A DNA stretch of 64,000 bases from Planctomycetota bacterium (GCA_019636215.1 JAHBXZ010000001.1:1-64000), one strand, 5' to 3'. Counted from the stretch's first letter, positions 17,864 to 27,455 are shown. The notes: generated by a model not told the origin, from the letters alone. Numbers and translations are program-made.

Positions 17864-18763
17864 ATGAAAGCCGTAACGATCAGGTTCGACCAGTCAGGCC
17901 TTGAGGGCCTGCTGCGTCGCGTCAAGGCCGGGCAGAAGGGCGGGTTTGATCGATTTGACCTGTGCATCCTGAACCACAACCTGCCGCTGGGACGCATCGC
18001 TAACGAACTGCGCGAGCACAAGGTTTCACTGGCAGCCCTGCGGTTGATTGAACCGCGCCACGAAGCACTGGTGCTGAGGCGCCCGGGCTACTCCAAGGCC
18101 GGGGCCAAAGACGGCGCAATCGCGCTGCGCAGCGCCGAGATGGTTGCGGAGACCGCGCTTGCCCTGGCAGAACTGCGACCGCAGTTTCTGGTGCTGGACG
18201 GCGGCTACGCGCATGTCAGCAACCTGCAGGACCGGCAACTTCAACTGGACGAGCTGCTGGATTGCGAAGAAAGCGAATCCAAACGCAAGGACGCCACGGA
18301 CAAGATTATCCGGCTGGATCAATCACTGGTGGAACAGCAGCTGCTGCACCTCTGCCGCGGCCTGCACAAGGTGTCCAAGGATCTCGCGCCGCTGCGCGTC
18401 TGCCTGCTTACGCCGGGCAGCCCCTTTGGCCTGCTGCAGCCCGATGCCATGCAGCACGTGCTGAGCGACCTCAAGACTGTCGACTACTGGCACAGCACCA
18501 GCAACGCCGCCCTATTACGCAAACTGGGTGGCCCGCCGGAACAGGAATGGCTCGAGCGATTCTCGCCGCGGCTGCGGGGAGTCTACCTGGCCGACATGCT
18601 GGGCGGTCACGGCGAGCAACCGCCGGGTCTTGGCGAAATCGATTTCAGCAAGCTGGCGCCGGAACTTGCCAGCAGTGTTGTGCGCGTGCTGGTCATTGAC
18701 GACGACAAAGGTACCAAGCTTCGCTTTGGCACCGACTACCTGACCCGCGTGGGGATTTTCTAG
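17864..18763 (+). CDS. Xylose isomerase-like TIM-barrel protein
   Basis: 299 residues from the ATG at 17864. The C-terminal part VYLADMLGGHGEQPPGLGEIDFSKL matches the pattern of AP-endonuclease-2/xylose isomerase-like barrels, where an Asp, a His and a Gly-rich PGxGxIDF segment bind metal and substrate. The N-terminal half has alternating strands and helices, with the barrel-like FLVLDGGYAHVSN. The substrate is unknown: such proteins include sugar isomerases, epimerases and dehydratases. It stands alone between the tRNA and the MerR gene. A TTG at 17810 would lengthen it but has no ribosome-binding site. Confidence 0.6.
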   Translation: MKAVTIRFDQSGLEGLLRRVKAGQKGGFDRFDLCILNHNLPLGRIANELREHKVSLAALRLIEPRHEALVLRRPGYSKAGAKDGAIALRSAEMVAETALALAELRPQFLVLDGGYAHVSNLQDRQLQLDELLDCEESESKRKDATDKIIRLDQSLVEQQLLHLCRGLHKVSKDLAPLRVCLLTPGSPFGLLQPDAMQHVLSDLKTVDYWHSTSNAALLRKLGGPPEQEWLERFSPRLRGVYLADMLGGHGEQPPGLGEIDFSKLAPELASSVVRVLVIDDDKGTKLRFGTDYLTRVGIF

Positions 18764-18829
18764 GCGGCGTCGGCGGGAATAACGCGACATGGCAGCGGTT
18801 AAATCCGTAGAACACTACGGGAGGACGCG

Positions 18830-19246
18830 ATGTCGATGACCGTCAGCAAGCTCGCCAAAGCCGCGGGCGTGAACCTGGAAACTGTGCGCTTCTATGAACG
18901 CAAGCGCCTGCTGCCCAAGCCCGATCGCACCAGTGGCGGCCATCGCCTGTATTCGCCCGACGACATAGAGCGCCTGCGTTTCATCCAGCGGGCCAAGTTT
19001 GTCGGATTCACATTGAGGGAGATTGCGGTACTGGCGCGCCTTCGCGACGAGAGCCCGAGCGCAAGCTGCGAAGACGCGATGGATCTCGCCCGCCGCAAGG
19101 TGGCCGAGATCGATGCCAAGCTGCGCGACCTGCGCGAAATGCGAAGTGCCCTCACTTCGTTCATTGATGCCTGCCCCGAAAAAGACCTTGGCCACTGCGA
19201 GGTCATGGGCGGGCTGGCCGGCCGAAAGCGCGGCAATTCGGCTTGA
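18830..19246 (+). CDS. MerR-family metal-responsive regulator
   Basis: 138 residues, with GGGAGG upstream of the ATG. The N-terminal winged helix is classical MerR (VSKLAKAAGVNLETVRFYER, then GGHRLYSPDDIERL). The dimer helix and C-terminal loop carry Cys80, Cys115 and Cys123. The 35-residue spacing of the first two equals that of Cys82-Cys117 in Tn501 MerR; the last is 8 residues on, against 9 there. This fits sensing of a thiophilic metal such as Hg(II), though Zn, Cd or Cu cannot be excluded. Its stop codon lies inside the -35 of the operator it probably controls, so it is transcribed toward its target genes. Confidence 0.88.
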   Translation: MSMTVSKLAKAAGVNLETVRFYERKRLLPKPDRTSGGHRLYSPDDIERLRFIQRAKFVGFTLREIAVLARLRDESPSASCEDAMDLARRKVAEIDAKLRDLREMRSALTSFIDACPEKDLGHCEVMGGLAGRKRGNSA

Positions 19247-19273
19247 ATCTGTACCGCAGTACCGACCTACTGT
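19243..19273 (+). promoter_or_regulatory. mer-type promoter/operator with 19-bp spacer
   Basis: The -35 TTGAAT (19243-19248) and -10 TACTGT (19268-19273) are separated by 19 bp, the overlong spacing that MerR proteins untwist. The spacer contains GTAC-CGCA-GTAC (19251-19262), in register with the GTAC-N4-GTAC dyad of the classical mer operator. The -35 overlaps the TGA of the merR-like gene. The first downstream start is at 19307. Confidence 0.8.
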
Positions 19274-19306
19274 GCTTGGCTGGATCTGATCAACACCAGG
19301 ATTGAG

Positions 19307-20206
19307 ATGCGACTGCTGCGACTTTGACTTCTGCTCCTGCCGGCAGTTCTGCTGGCGCAATCCCTTGCCGCGCACAACACACTGTACGGCTATGCGCCCC
19401 GTTCTATCTGGAACAAAGGCCTGGAGATTGAAGGCGAGAGCCACTGGGAAAGCTTCAACACATTTCGCCGGCACGACAGCACTGTTTCCAACCCGCGCGA
19501 TGTGCGCGTGGACATCTACACCCTGCAGTTTGCGGTTACGTATGGGTTGATGCGCGACTTTGCCGTGCGTGGAGTCGTGCCCGTCAGCTATGCGTCGCGC
19601 GCCAGCAAAGACGGTTCGGAAAGCTATGTCGGGCTGCGTGACATGCGCATTGGCTTCAAGTGGCGCATGTACAACCAGCCTTTTCCGGGCGGCAGCTTCC
19701 AGGGCGGGGCCTTCTGGGACATCAGCCTGCCCACCGCCCAGATGCGTGACGAACAATTCCTGACCGGCAAGCACATCAGCCTGGGCATGGAAAGTGTCGG
19801 CCTTACCACGGGCTTGACCTGGGGCTACAGCACCGAGCGCCACTACTTCTGGTGGGATGTCGCCACGCAGTTCTACACCGAGGGCCAGGGCCGGATTCAC
19901 GGGCCGGTGATCCTGCTGCACCCTGCCTATGCGGCGCGCATTTTCGCGCTGACCGACTACCGTGACTTTGACCTGATCCTGCTGATTGAAGCGGATCTTG
20001 AAATGTCCGACCGGCGCTGGTTAGGCCGGCGCAAACCCGGCGAGCGCGACTCATACAAGGTACATGCCAGTTTCGGCGTGCAGATGAACATCACAAACTA
20101 CGTCGAGATAAAGTTCGGATACGAGTATCCTGTGTACCAGTTCTATTTTTACCGCACCTTCAGCCATGACGGCGAGGCCAAGTTCAGCTTCAACTACCTG
20201 TTCTGA
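19307..20206 (+). CDS. Outer-membrane barrel-like protein with in-frame TGA in its signal peptide
   Basis: First gene after the mer-type promoter. The ATG at 19307 has AGGA 5 nt upstream. The frame reads MRLLRL, TGA at 19325-19327, then LLLLPAVLLAQSLAAH, so the stop splits an otherwise perfect signal peptide. Without it the protein has 299 codons. The mature part is rich in aromatic, alternating strands and ends in Phe (FSFNYLF), as outer-membrane barrels do. It resembles uncharacterised barrel proteins near metal-resistance genes, but no family is assigned. Options: TGA recoding (a hairpin begins 11 nt after it), a nonsense mutation, or a sequence error. The next in-frame ATG (19553) would remove the signal peptide. 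Confidence 0.7.
19339..19356 (+). other. Hairpin after in-frame TGA, bacterial SECIS-like
   Basis: A 7-bp stem (GCCGGCA pairing with TGCTGGC, one G-U pair) with a four-base loop GTTC starts 11 nt after the TGA at 19325. That is the spacing seen in E. coli fdhF, and a G opens the loop. GC-rich DNA makes chance hairpins common. Confidence 0.4.
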
Positions 20207-20655
20207 TGAAACGACTGGTTCCGATCCTTGTGCTCCTGCTTCTGGCTGCCGCCGGCTGCCAGAGTTCGCAATGGACCTGGAGCAAGCAGTGGGGGGGCGG
20301 CCAGCCCGCCCAGGTGCTGCCCGAGCATGGCCCGCAGCCGAAGCCAGAGCCGGAACCAAAGCCAGAAGAGCAGCCGCAAACGCCCAAGGACGTCATTTTC
20401 GTGCTTGGCATCAACGGCATGGACTGAGGCCAGTGAGCCACGGGCGTAATGGACGCCCTTTCATCCCAGGTTGGGATCATCGAAGGCAGAACCGACATCA
20501 CCAAGGCCGAGGTATACCTGCGCGGCAAGCCGGGTACCTTCCTGGTGGAGGCCACCATTCGCCAGCTTGTTGAAGGCGATTTCGGCTATACGCTGCGGTC
20601 GTTCACACGCCTGGAAACGGATTGGGCGGAGTATTTCAAGCCTGCCGGGCGTTGA
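20206..20655 (+). CDS. Putative selenoprotein: lipoprotein with HMA domain, UxxU motif (two in-frame TGA)
   Basis: The ATG overlaps the upstream stop (TGATG). Residues 1-18 form a lipoprotein signal ending LAAAGC, followed by a Pro/Glu/Lys-rich linker. Translation appears to end at codon 74 (TGA, 20425-20427), but the same frame stays open through a second TGA (20434-20436) to 20655, giving 149 residues. Reading TGA as Sec gives INGMD-U-GQ-U-ATGVMDAL, a heavy-metal-associated domain whose GMxCxxC cysteines are both replaced. It aligns without gaps to the Cys-containing HMA domain of the next gene (IEGMHCDGCVATVKGIL) over about 50 residues. This strongly favours recoding over two separate genes. 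It would be an outer- or inner-membrane-anchored periplasmic metal binder. Confidence 0.75.
20442..20477 (+). other. Two hairpins after the UxxU codons, candidate SECIS elements
   Basis: Hairpin 1 (20442-20458) pairs GGGCGT with ACGCCC around AATGG, starting 14 nt after the first TGA. Hairpin 2 (20463-20477) pairs ATCCCA with TGGGAT around GGT; its loop G is 33 nt past the second TGA, inside the usual 16-37 nt window for bacterial SECIS loops. Confidence 0.45.
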
Positions 20656-20674
20656 GCACGAAACTGGAGCCCAC

Positions 20675-21082
20675 ATGCGTTATCTTGCGCTGTTCCTGGT
20701 TGCCCTGCTTGCGGCGGCATGCGGCCAGAATACTGCCGGCAATGCCTCCAACACCGTCATGCCGGACCTTCGCAAGGATAAGCCGTCGCCCACGGACGTG
20801 GAGCTTGTGCCGGGCAAGAATGTGGAGTCACCATTGCAGGCAACCGGGGTACAGCTGGTGACCCTGGAGATTGAAGGCATGCACTGCGACGGCTGCGTGG
20901 CCACCGTCAAGGGCATACTCGAAAAGCTGCCCGGCGTGGACAAGTGCGACGTAACGCTGGCGACTCATTCCGCGGTTGTGCGCATGAAGTCAGGCGCAAA
21001 GTTTCCCGAGGCCGATGCGAAGGACCAGCTTTCAGTGGACAACTTCACGCTCAAGAAGGCAGTGCCCACACCGACCAACTGA
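20675..21082 (+). CDS. HMA-domain lipoprotein (MerP/CopZ-like)
   Basis: 135 residues, with GGAG upstream of the ATG. A lipoprotein signal ends LLAAAC at Cys18, followed by a short linker and an HMA domain from about residue 66 with the metal-binding motif GMHCDGC. The ferredoxin-like fold of this family binds Hg(II), Cu(I) or similar soft metals through the two Cys. It is anchored facing the periplasm, where MerP also acts, but as a lipoprotein rather than free. It is the last gene of the MerR-controlled cluster, followed by a strong terminator. No merT, merA or copper ATPase is adjacent. Confidence 0.9.
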   Translation: MRYLALFLVALLAAACGQNTAGNASNTVMPDLRKDKPSPTDVELVPGKNVESPLQATGVQLVTLEIEGMHCDGCVATVKGILEKLPGVDKCDVTLATHSAVVRMKSGAKFPEADAKDQLSVDNFTLKKAVPTPTN

Positions 21083-21102
21083 TCCGCCCGTTACAGAACA
21101 AG

Positions 21103-21126
21103 CGGCCCCCATGCGGGGGCCGTTTT
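21103..21126 (+). terminator. Rho-independent terminator of the metal operon
   Basis: An 8-bp GC stem (CGGCCCCC / GGGGGCCG) with loop ATGC is followed by TTTT, 20 bp after the HMA lipoprotein stop. Confidence 0.88.
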
Positions 21127-22274
21127 CACTTGCCGCGCACGATTTTGAGTATGCGTTCGCCATAGCGTTGGGCCCTGGAACGCCCGACCCGATCCATCTG
21201 CGCCAGCGCATCGACGTCGGCGGGCGGCGTCAGCACCAGGTCGTGCAGCACAGCCGTGGGCAGAATTGCCTGCAGGCCCAGACCTCGGGCTTCGGCCTCT
21301 TTCTCACGCCATTGCTTCAGGCGGCCAAGCCGGTCGCGCTGGCGCGGGTCCATGCGCGGCCCAAGCTCGGCCGTCGGCCTGCGCCGCGGGTTACGTGCCG
21401 ATGCGGGGTTTGCCAGCCCGTTGCTGATGGCTTGGAGCATTTGCTCGCCGGCCTGGTGCAGCAGCCATTCGCCCACTCCGCGCAGCCGGGAGAGCTCGGT
21501 CAGGTTGGCGGGCCGGGTGCGGGCGATCTCCAGCAGGGCCTGGTCAGATGCCACGCGAAAGGCGGCACGGTCAAGCTCGCGCGCGACGCCGTTGCGCCAC
21601 TGGTACAGGCTGCGAAGGATGCCGCGCCCGGTGTCGTCCAGTTCAAGTGCACCCTTGATCTTGCGAAAACGTTCGGGGTCGAACTCGCGTTCAACCGGCA
21701 CACTGGATGCCACGGCACGGCACTCGATTTCGTACTCATCGACCAGCCCGTGCTGTTCAATCTGCTGCGTGATCAGGTCATGCACCCTGAACAGGTGCTT
21801 GGTGTCGTTGATCAGGTAGCTCACGTGCTCGGGCAGTATCGGCCGACGCGCCCAGTCGTGCCGCTGAAGTTCTTTCTCCAGCTTGAAGCCCAGGAAAGTC
21901 TCGCACAGTGCGGAAAGGCCCGTGTGCGTGAAGCCCAGCAGGGTGCTGGCCACGCTGGTGTCCTGCACAAATCCGAAGTCAAACTCGTACTCTCGCTTGA
22001 GTGCCAGCACGTCGTTGTGGCCTGAGTGCATCAGGCACGGGCCGTCCTTGCGCTCGACCAGCCGGCCCAGCCGCTGGGTGTCTTCGCCCAGGGCCAGCGT
22101 GTCGATGACCACATCGCGTTCTTCTGTGGAAAGGGTGACGATGCAGACGCGGCCCGCGTAGCTGTGAAAGCCATCGCTCTCAACGTCCAGTGAATAGCGC
22201 CGCGAAGCCAGCATCTCGTCGATGACGGCCTCCAGCCTGTCCACGCGTGTGATCAGTTCGATGTCTTGCGCCAC
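21126..22274 (-). CDS. rnd: RNase D-like 3'-5' exonuclease with HRDC domain
   Basis: About 382 residues. The DEDDy exonuclease domain shows SLDVESDG (Asp, Glu), a mid-domain HSGHNDVLAL and the final YLINDTKHL (Tyr-x3-Asp). An HRDC-type helical domain follows (LYQWRNGVARELDRAAFRV, LRGVGEWLL). It likely trims the 3' ends of stable RNA precursors. The start is uncertain: the GTG at 22274 leads directly into AQDIELITRVDRL, whereas the ATG at 22319 lies inside a 21-bp palindrome that looks like an intergenic insertion. No ribosome-binding site decides it. moaC lies upstream on the same strand. Confidence 0.85.
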   Translation of the reverse strand: MAQDIELITRVDRLEAVIDEMLASRRYSLDVESDGFHSYAGRVCIVTLSTEERDVVIDTLALGEDTQRLGRLVERKDGPCLMHSGHNDVLALKREYEFDFGFVQDTSVASTLLGFTHTGLSALCETFLGFKLEKELQRHDWARRPILPEHVSYLINDTKHLFRVHDLITQQIEQHGLVDEYEIECRAVASSVPVEREFDPERFRKIKGALELDDTGRGILRSLYQWRNGVARELDRAAFRVASDQALLEIARTRPANLTELSRLRGVGEWLLHQAGEQMLQAISNGLANPASARNPRRRPTAELGPRMDPRQRDRLGRLKQWREKEAEARGLGLQAILPTAVLHDLVLTPPADVDALAQMDRVGRSRAQRYGERILKIVRGK

Positions 22275-22294
22275 AATCAATCGATTGCGGGTTG

Positions 22295-22341
22295 GGATTG
22301 CGGATTTCGGGCTGAACATGTCAGCCCGAAATCCGCAATCC
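22295..22341. repeat. Perfect 21-bp inverted repeat
   Basis: The arms GGATTGCGGATTTCGGGCTGA and its exact complement flank a 5-nt loop, between moaC and the rnd-like gene. It could be a transcription terminator or a mobile palindromic repeat. A short GATTGCGG direct repeat precedes it. Confidence 0.85.
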
Positions 22342-22352
22342 GAATCCGTCAA

Positions 22353-22847
22353 TCACCTTTTCCAGTCGCCCGATTTGCCACCGGTCTTTGTCACCAGCCG
22401 CAATGCCTCAATCTCCATACCCTTTTCCAGCGCCTTCAGCATGTCGTAAATCGTCAGCGCCGCGATGCCCGCCCCGTGCAGCGCCTCCATCTCTACGCCG
22501 GTCCTGCCTGTGCATTTCACTGTCACGCGCGCCAGAATGCCACAACGACCTTTGGAGTCCCTGGCGATTGCCGTGTCAAAGGCCACATCCACGCCCGAGA
22601 TTGCCAGCGGGTGGCACATCGGAATCGCCTCCGGCGTGCGTTTGGCGGCCATGATCGCGGCAATGCGCGCCGTGGCCAGAACCTCGCCCTTGGGCCCGGT
22701 GCCCTGCACGGCGGCCTTGTGCGTGGCCGGGCTCATTCGCACGACGGCCTCGGCGGTTGCCGTGCGTGTGGTAACCTCTTTGCCCGACACATCCACCATG
22801 CGGGCTTGCCCGGCGTCGTTGAGGTGCGTGAGTTTGGCCTTTGCCAT
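22353..22847 (-). CDS. moaC: Cyclic pyranopterin monophosphate synthase
   Basis: Converts 3',8-cyclo-7,8-dihydro-GTP to cyclic pyranopterin monophosphate in molybdenum cofactor synthesis. 164 residues from the ATG at 22847. Conserved MoaC signatures are present: MVDVSGK, the catalytic-region PMCHPL, GVEMEAL and a C-terminal KTGGKSGDW. The length is normal. moaA is not in the window; a P-loop protein at 26742 has a MobB-like flavour. It lies directly upstream of the rnd-like gene. Confidence 0.95.
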   Translation of the reverse strand: MAKAKLTHLNDAGQARMVDVSGKEVTTRTATAEAVVRMSPATHKAAVQGTGPKGEVLATARIAAIMAAKRTPEAIPMCHPLAISGVDVAFDTAIARDSKGRCGILARVTVKCTGRTGVEMEALHGAGIAALTIYDMLKALEKGMEIEALRLVTKTGGKSGDWKR

Positions 22848-22865
22848 GGAGTGATTAAACGCCAA

Positions 22866-22889
22866 GCGCCCCCGTTTGCACAGGGGCGC
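22866..22889 (-). terminator. Hairpin between the secreted protein gene and moaC
   Basis: A 7-bp stem (GCGCCCC / GGGGCGC) with a 10-nt loop lies just after the stop of the minus-strand gene at 22904-23446. There is no clear T-tract, so termination is only likely. Confidence 0.5.
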
Positions 22890-22903
22890 CCTGGAATCGC
22901 CGT

Positions 22904-23446
22904 TTACTGCACGAGATTCAGGCTTAGAACTGCAGCCTTTAGTTTCTCACTGACCTGGTCAAACCCCTTTTCGGCGGCCGTGCCAGTCGCGAGAATTACT
23001 CGGTCGTCCAGGCAAACCGCGACGCAGTACCAATGCATCTCGCGACTGGCCATCTTACCGGTGTACTCCACCCATATTGCTGGTTTTCCAGCGTGTGTGA
23101 TCTCCGTGCCTTCGACCAGCGCTAATTTTGCGCCAACCAGTTCGAGCTTGGTCTTGTCAAGGTAGGCGGCCGGCGTGGTCTTCTGCATTTGCACAATCAC
23201 GTTGACGCTGGGCGCGAATCCACCCACCGGCTCGGGGGCAGAAGCCTGCAACGCGATCACTTGTTTCATGCCCACCGTCTCGCCGAAGTCAGTGATGTCC
23301 AGCGTGAAGTCGAACTCCTTACTTGTGAACACCTTTCGCTCGGCAACTTTGGGTTCACCCTCCTCCCCGAAGCTGGTAATGACTCCGACCAAAGCGACCA
23401 GCGCAAGCGCAACTACGCCGCGCAATAACGGCTGCATCAGGAACAT
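22904..23446 (-). CDS. Secreted protein of unknown function, 180 aa
   Basis: An N-terminal signal peptide ([22 protein letters not shown]) is followed by an extracytoplasmic domain. It contains the strand-rich stretches [16 protein letters not shown] and [40 protein letters not shown], the second recalling PsbP/DcrB-like folds that contain a 'display' sheet after an exposed signal. That similarity is weak. The protein is not recognised further. It is monocistronic, with a hairpin after its stop. Confidence 0.75.
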   Translation of the reverse strand: MFLMQPLLRGVVALALVALVGVITSFGEEGEPKVAERKVFTSKEFDFTLDITDFGETVGMKQVIALQASAPEPVGGFAPSVNVIVQMQKTTPAAYLDKTKLELVGAKLALVEGTEITHAGKPAIWVEYTGKMASREMHWYCVAVCLDDRVILATGTAAEKGFDQVSEKLKAAVLSLNLVQ

Positions 23447-23578
23447 GGGTATCTCCGGTGGGTAGAAACGAGCCGCGTTACGCGCTTGCTATCTAACACA
23501 CGCAGCCATCATCTGAGATGCAAGCATATCCATCAGTTGCGAAGGGTCGCCACTTTTCATGGTGGGACCCTCGGTACC

Positions 23579-24238
23579 CTAACCAATCATTGCCACGGTT
23601 TCGCGCACGGCACGTTCAATGCCTTCGGCCACGTGGGCGATGCTGGGCCCCAGCATCCAGGCCGGCGTGGTGACGATGCGATTCTTCTTGTCGACCACGA
23701 ACTCGCGCACACCACAGGTTTCATGGCTTGCGCCGCAGGCCTCCAGTGCGGCGGCGGTGTCCTGGTCGTTGCCGATGGTCAGCCTGGGCTTGTTCTTGCC
23801 AAGCACGGCGGCAAGCACGCCCGGCGCGATGCAGATCGCGCAGATCGGCTTGCCCTGCTTGTGAACGTCGCGCACCAATCGGGCGACTTCGGCGTTCACC
23901 TTGGCCTTGGGGCCCTTGGACGCGAAGTCGCTCAGGTTCAGTGCGGCGCCGTAACCACCGGGCAGAATCAGGGCATCCAGTGCCGCGGCCTTGACCTTGG
24001 CGATATCAGTAATGTCGCCTCGGCAGATGCGCGCGCTTTCTTCCAGCACGTTGCGTTTCTGTTTCACTTCTTTGCCGGTCAGGTGGTTGACCACCTTGGC
24101 CTGTTCCATGTCGGGTGCCATGCACAGCACCTTCATTCCCATGCGATCCAGCGCCAGCAAGGTCAGCACGGCCTCGTGAATCTCCGCGCCGTCTCGAAAC
24201 CCGCAACCGGAAAGGATGACACCGACAGTTCTGGGCAT
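23579..24238 (-). CDS. elbB: ElbB-type glyoxalase, DJ-1/PfpI superfamily
   Basis: 219 residues. It begins VGVILSGCGFRDGAEIHEAV, matching ElbB (SCRP-27A), and has ILPGGYGAALNLSDFA and the nucleophile-elbow Cys in GKPICAICIAPG. The family is linked to isoprenoid biosynthesis and weak glyoxalase activity in E. coli. The ATG at 24238 is favoured because GGAG precedes it; an ATG at 24250 lies just upstream. The gene stands alone, with a repeat-like ATGAACAATGAACAAT stretch upstream. Confidence 0.92.
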   Translation of the reverse strand: MPRTVGVILSGCGFRDGAEIHEAVLTLLALDRMGMKVLCMAPDMEQAKVVNHLTGKEVKQKRNVLEESARICRGDITDIAKVKAAALDALILPGGYGAALNLSDFASKGPKAKVNAEVARLVRDVHKQGKPICAICIAPGVLAAVLGKNKPRLTIGNDQDTAAALEACGASHETCGVREFVVDKKNRIVTTPAWMLGPSIAHVAEGIERAVRETVAMIG

Positions 24239-24351
24239 GAGTGGCTCCATGGATCAATGAGGAATGAACAATGAACAATCGCGCCGGAAAAGAACAATGC
24301 GCCGCATTCGCGACGCACTGTCGTTGCTTACGGCCACATGTTCCCTGCCGG

Positions 24352-26049
<1,698 letters not shown>

Positions 26050-26149
26050 GAAGCTCCCTAACGAGCCGAGGAACTGCCAGACTCAGGCTGCACAGACCTG
26101 GGGGATCTGCGTTGCGTGGCGCATCAATCTACCGCACAGGGGCTTCAAG

Positions 26150-26674
26150 TCAACGCCTGCGCAATGCAACTGTGGCGTCGATGGCACAGGTGGTTGCCGC
26201 CACCACCGCCCAGCCGACACCGACAACAATCAACCCGGCTCCGGTCGTGCCCGGGATCACGAAAGCCCCCGATGCCAGGCCGGCCCCCGCCAGCGCCGAA
26301 GCATTGGACGCACCCAGCGCCAGTGTCCGCGCCGTATGACCACCCATGGTGTGGCCGTTGCCCCGGGTCATCAGAACGCTTTCAACCCCACCGGACAGTA
26401 TCGCGTTGATCACCACGGCCGCCGCCACCAACATTGCCAGTGGCATGATGGCCGCCACCCCCAGCGACGGCAAAGCCTGCCCGGTTGCCTGCATCAGACG
26501 CAGCCCGGGGGTGCTTGCGGGCAGCTTTGCCAGGGTCAGGCCAAGGGCTTCTGCACAGGCGGAAGTAACCAGGCCCGCCAACGACAACCAGTGCAGATCA
26601 AGCAGAACCCCGCAGGCCAGCACGGTGGCACCGCCCAGGGCAAACACAAAGCGGATGGCGGTAATGCGCGGCAT
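26150..26674 (-). CDS. Small membrane protein of unknown function
   Basis: 174 residues from the ATG at 26674, the start that separates it from the divergent gene at 26742. It has about four hydrophobic segments: FVFALGGATVLACGVLLDLHWL, a second at about 60-90, AIMPLAMLVAAAVVINAILSG, and a Gly/Ala-rich C-terminal pair ending GAGLIVVGVGWAVVAATTCAI. It is inner-membrane, with no recognised family. The longer open frame upstream is antisense to the P-loop gene and is not part of it. Confidence 0.65.
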   Translation of the reverse strand: MPRITAIRFVFALGGATVLACGVLLDLHWLSLAGLVTSACAEALGLTLAKLPASTPGLRLMQATGQALPSLGVAAIMPLAMLVAAAVVINAILSGGVESVLMTRGNGHTMGGHTARTLALGASNASALAGAGLASGAFVIPGTTGAGLIVVGVGWAVVAATTCAIDATVALRRR

Positions 26675-26741
26675 GAAGGGCGAAGCATGGCGTGGCAAGC
26701 ACCGCAGGTCAACGGACTCGGGAGCGTGATATGATGTGCCG

Positions 26742-27455
26742 ATGCCGCGTATGCTCCCGATTGTGATTGCTGCCCCAAGTGCCAACTGCGGCAAAACGCA
26801 TCTGGCTTGTGCGCTGGTTCGTGGCATTCCGAAGGCACAGGCGTTGAAGATCACGCGATTCCATCGTGAACAGCACTGCCCCGTCCACGGCGTTGACAGC
26901 CGCGGGCAGGATAACTGCGATGGCTGCGCCCCCGCCCCGGCAGGCTTTGAGTTGATCGATGACCCGGGTGTGCTGGCCACACCGGGCAAGGACACCCAGC
27001 GCCTGGCAGAAGCCGGTGCCACAAAGCTGCGCTGGCTGCGCGCCGCGCCACACAGCTTTGAGTATGCCCTGCGCCGGGCGATGTCTGACTTTGACCCTGC
27101 CCTGCCCCTGGTGATTGAAGGCAACTCGGCGGCGACCTTGCCGGGATTTGAAGCAAAGATTGTTCTGCTTTGGCCTCAGCACACTCGTGGGGTCAAGGCC
27201 AGCGTTCTGCCCGCACTCAAGAGGTGTGACGCAATGGTTTTGGTTGAGGCTGAGTCCGGTTCACCCAGGGTCTGGCCTCACACCTTGAGGTCAGCCTGCG
27301 CCAGAAGCGGAATCGAAGAGCACAAATTGCCTGCCCCGCTGTGGCTGCCTGCGGGGTGGTGGAACGATGCAGAAAAGGGCAACCTTCCAACCTTGCACGA
27401 GTTGCACAAGCTGCTGTATTTGGGCAACTTACACGAAAATGTTGGATTGGGTTGA
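26742..27455 (+). CDS. P-loop NTPase with Cys/His cluster, MobB-like
   Basis: 237 residues. The N-terminal P-loop IAAPSANCGKTHLACALV and the following KITRFHRE resemble MobB and related G3E-like GTP-binding proteins. A CPVHG...CDGC cluster at about residues 45-65 could bind a metal, followed by DPGVLATPGKDT and a mid-protein LVIEGNSAA (possible Walker B region). It may serve molybdopterin dinucleotide synthesis or metal-cofactor insertion, but I would not assign either. An in-frame GTG lies 6 nt upstream. It is divergent from the membrane protein at 26150. Confidence 0.65.
   Translation: MPRMLPIVIAAPSANCGKTHLACALVRGIPKAQALKITRFHREQHCPVHGVDSRGQDNCDGCAPAPAGFELIDDPGVLATPGKDTQRLAEAGATKLRWLRAAPHSFEYALRRAMSDFDPALPLVIEGNSAATLPGFEAKIVLLWPQHTRGVKASVLPALKRCDAMVLVEAESGSPRVWPHTLRSACARSGIEEHKLPAPLWLPAGWWNDAEKGNLPTLHELHKLLYLGNLHENVGLG

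Noticed and set aside
20449..20655. A separate 68-residue gene starting at ATG 20449
   Set aside because: It has no ribosome-binding site and is the in-frame continuation of the lipoprotein through two TGAs that complete an HMA domain. Recoding explains both parts better.
26675..27124. N-terminal extension of the membrane protein at 26150
   Set aside because: The extra 150 codons are antisense to the P-loop gene and look unlike a protein. The membrane gene starts at 26674.
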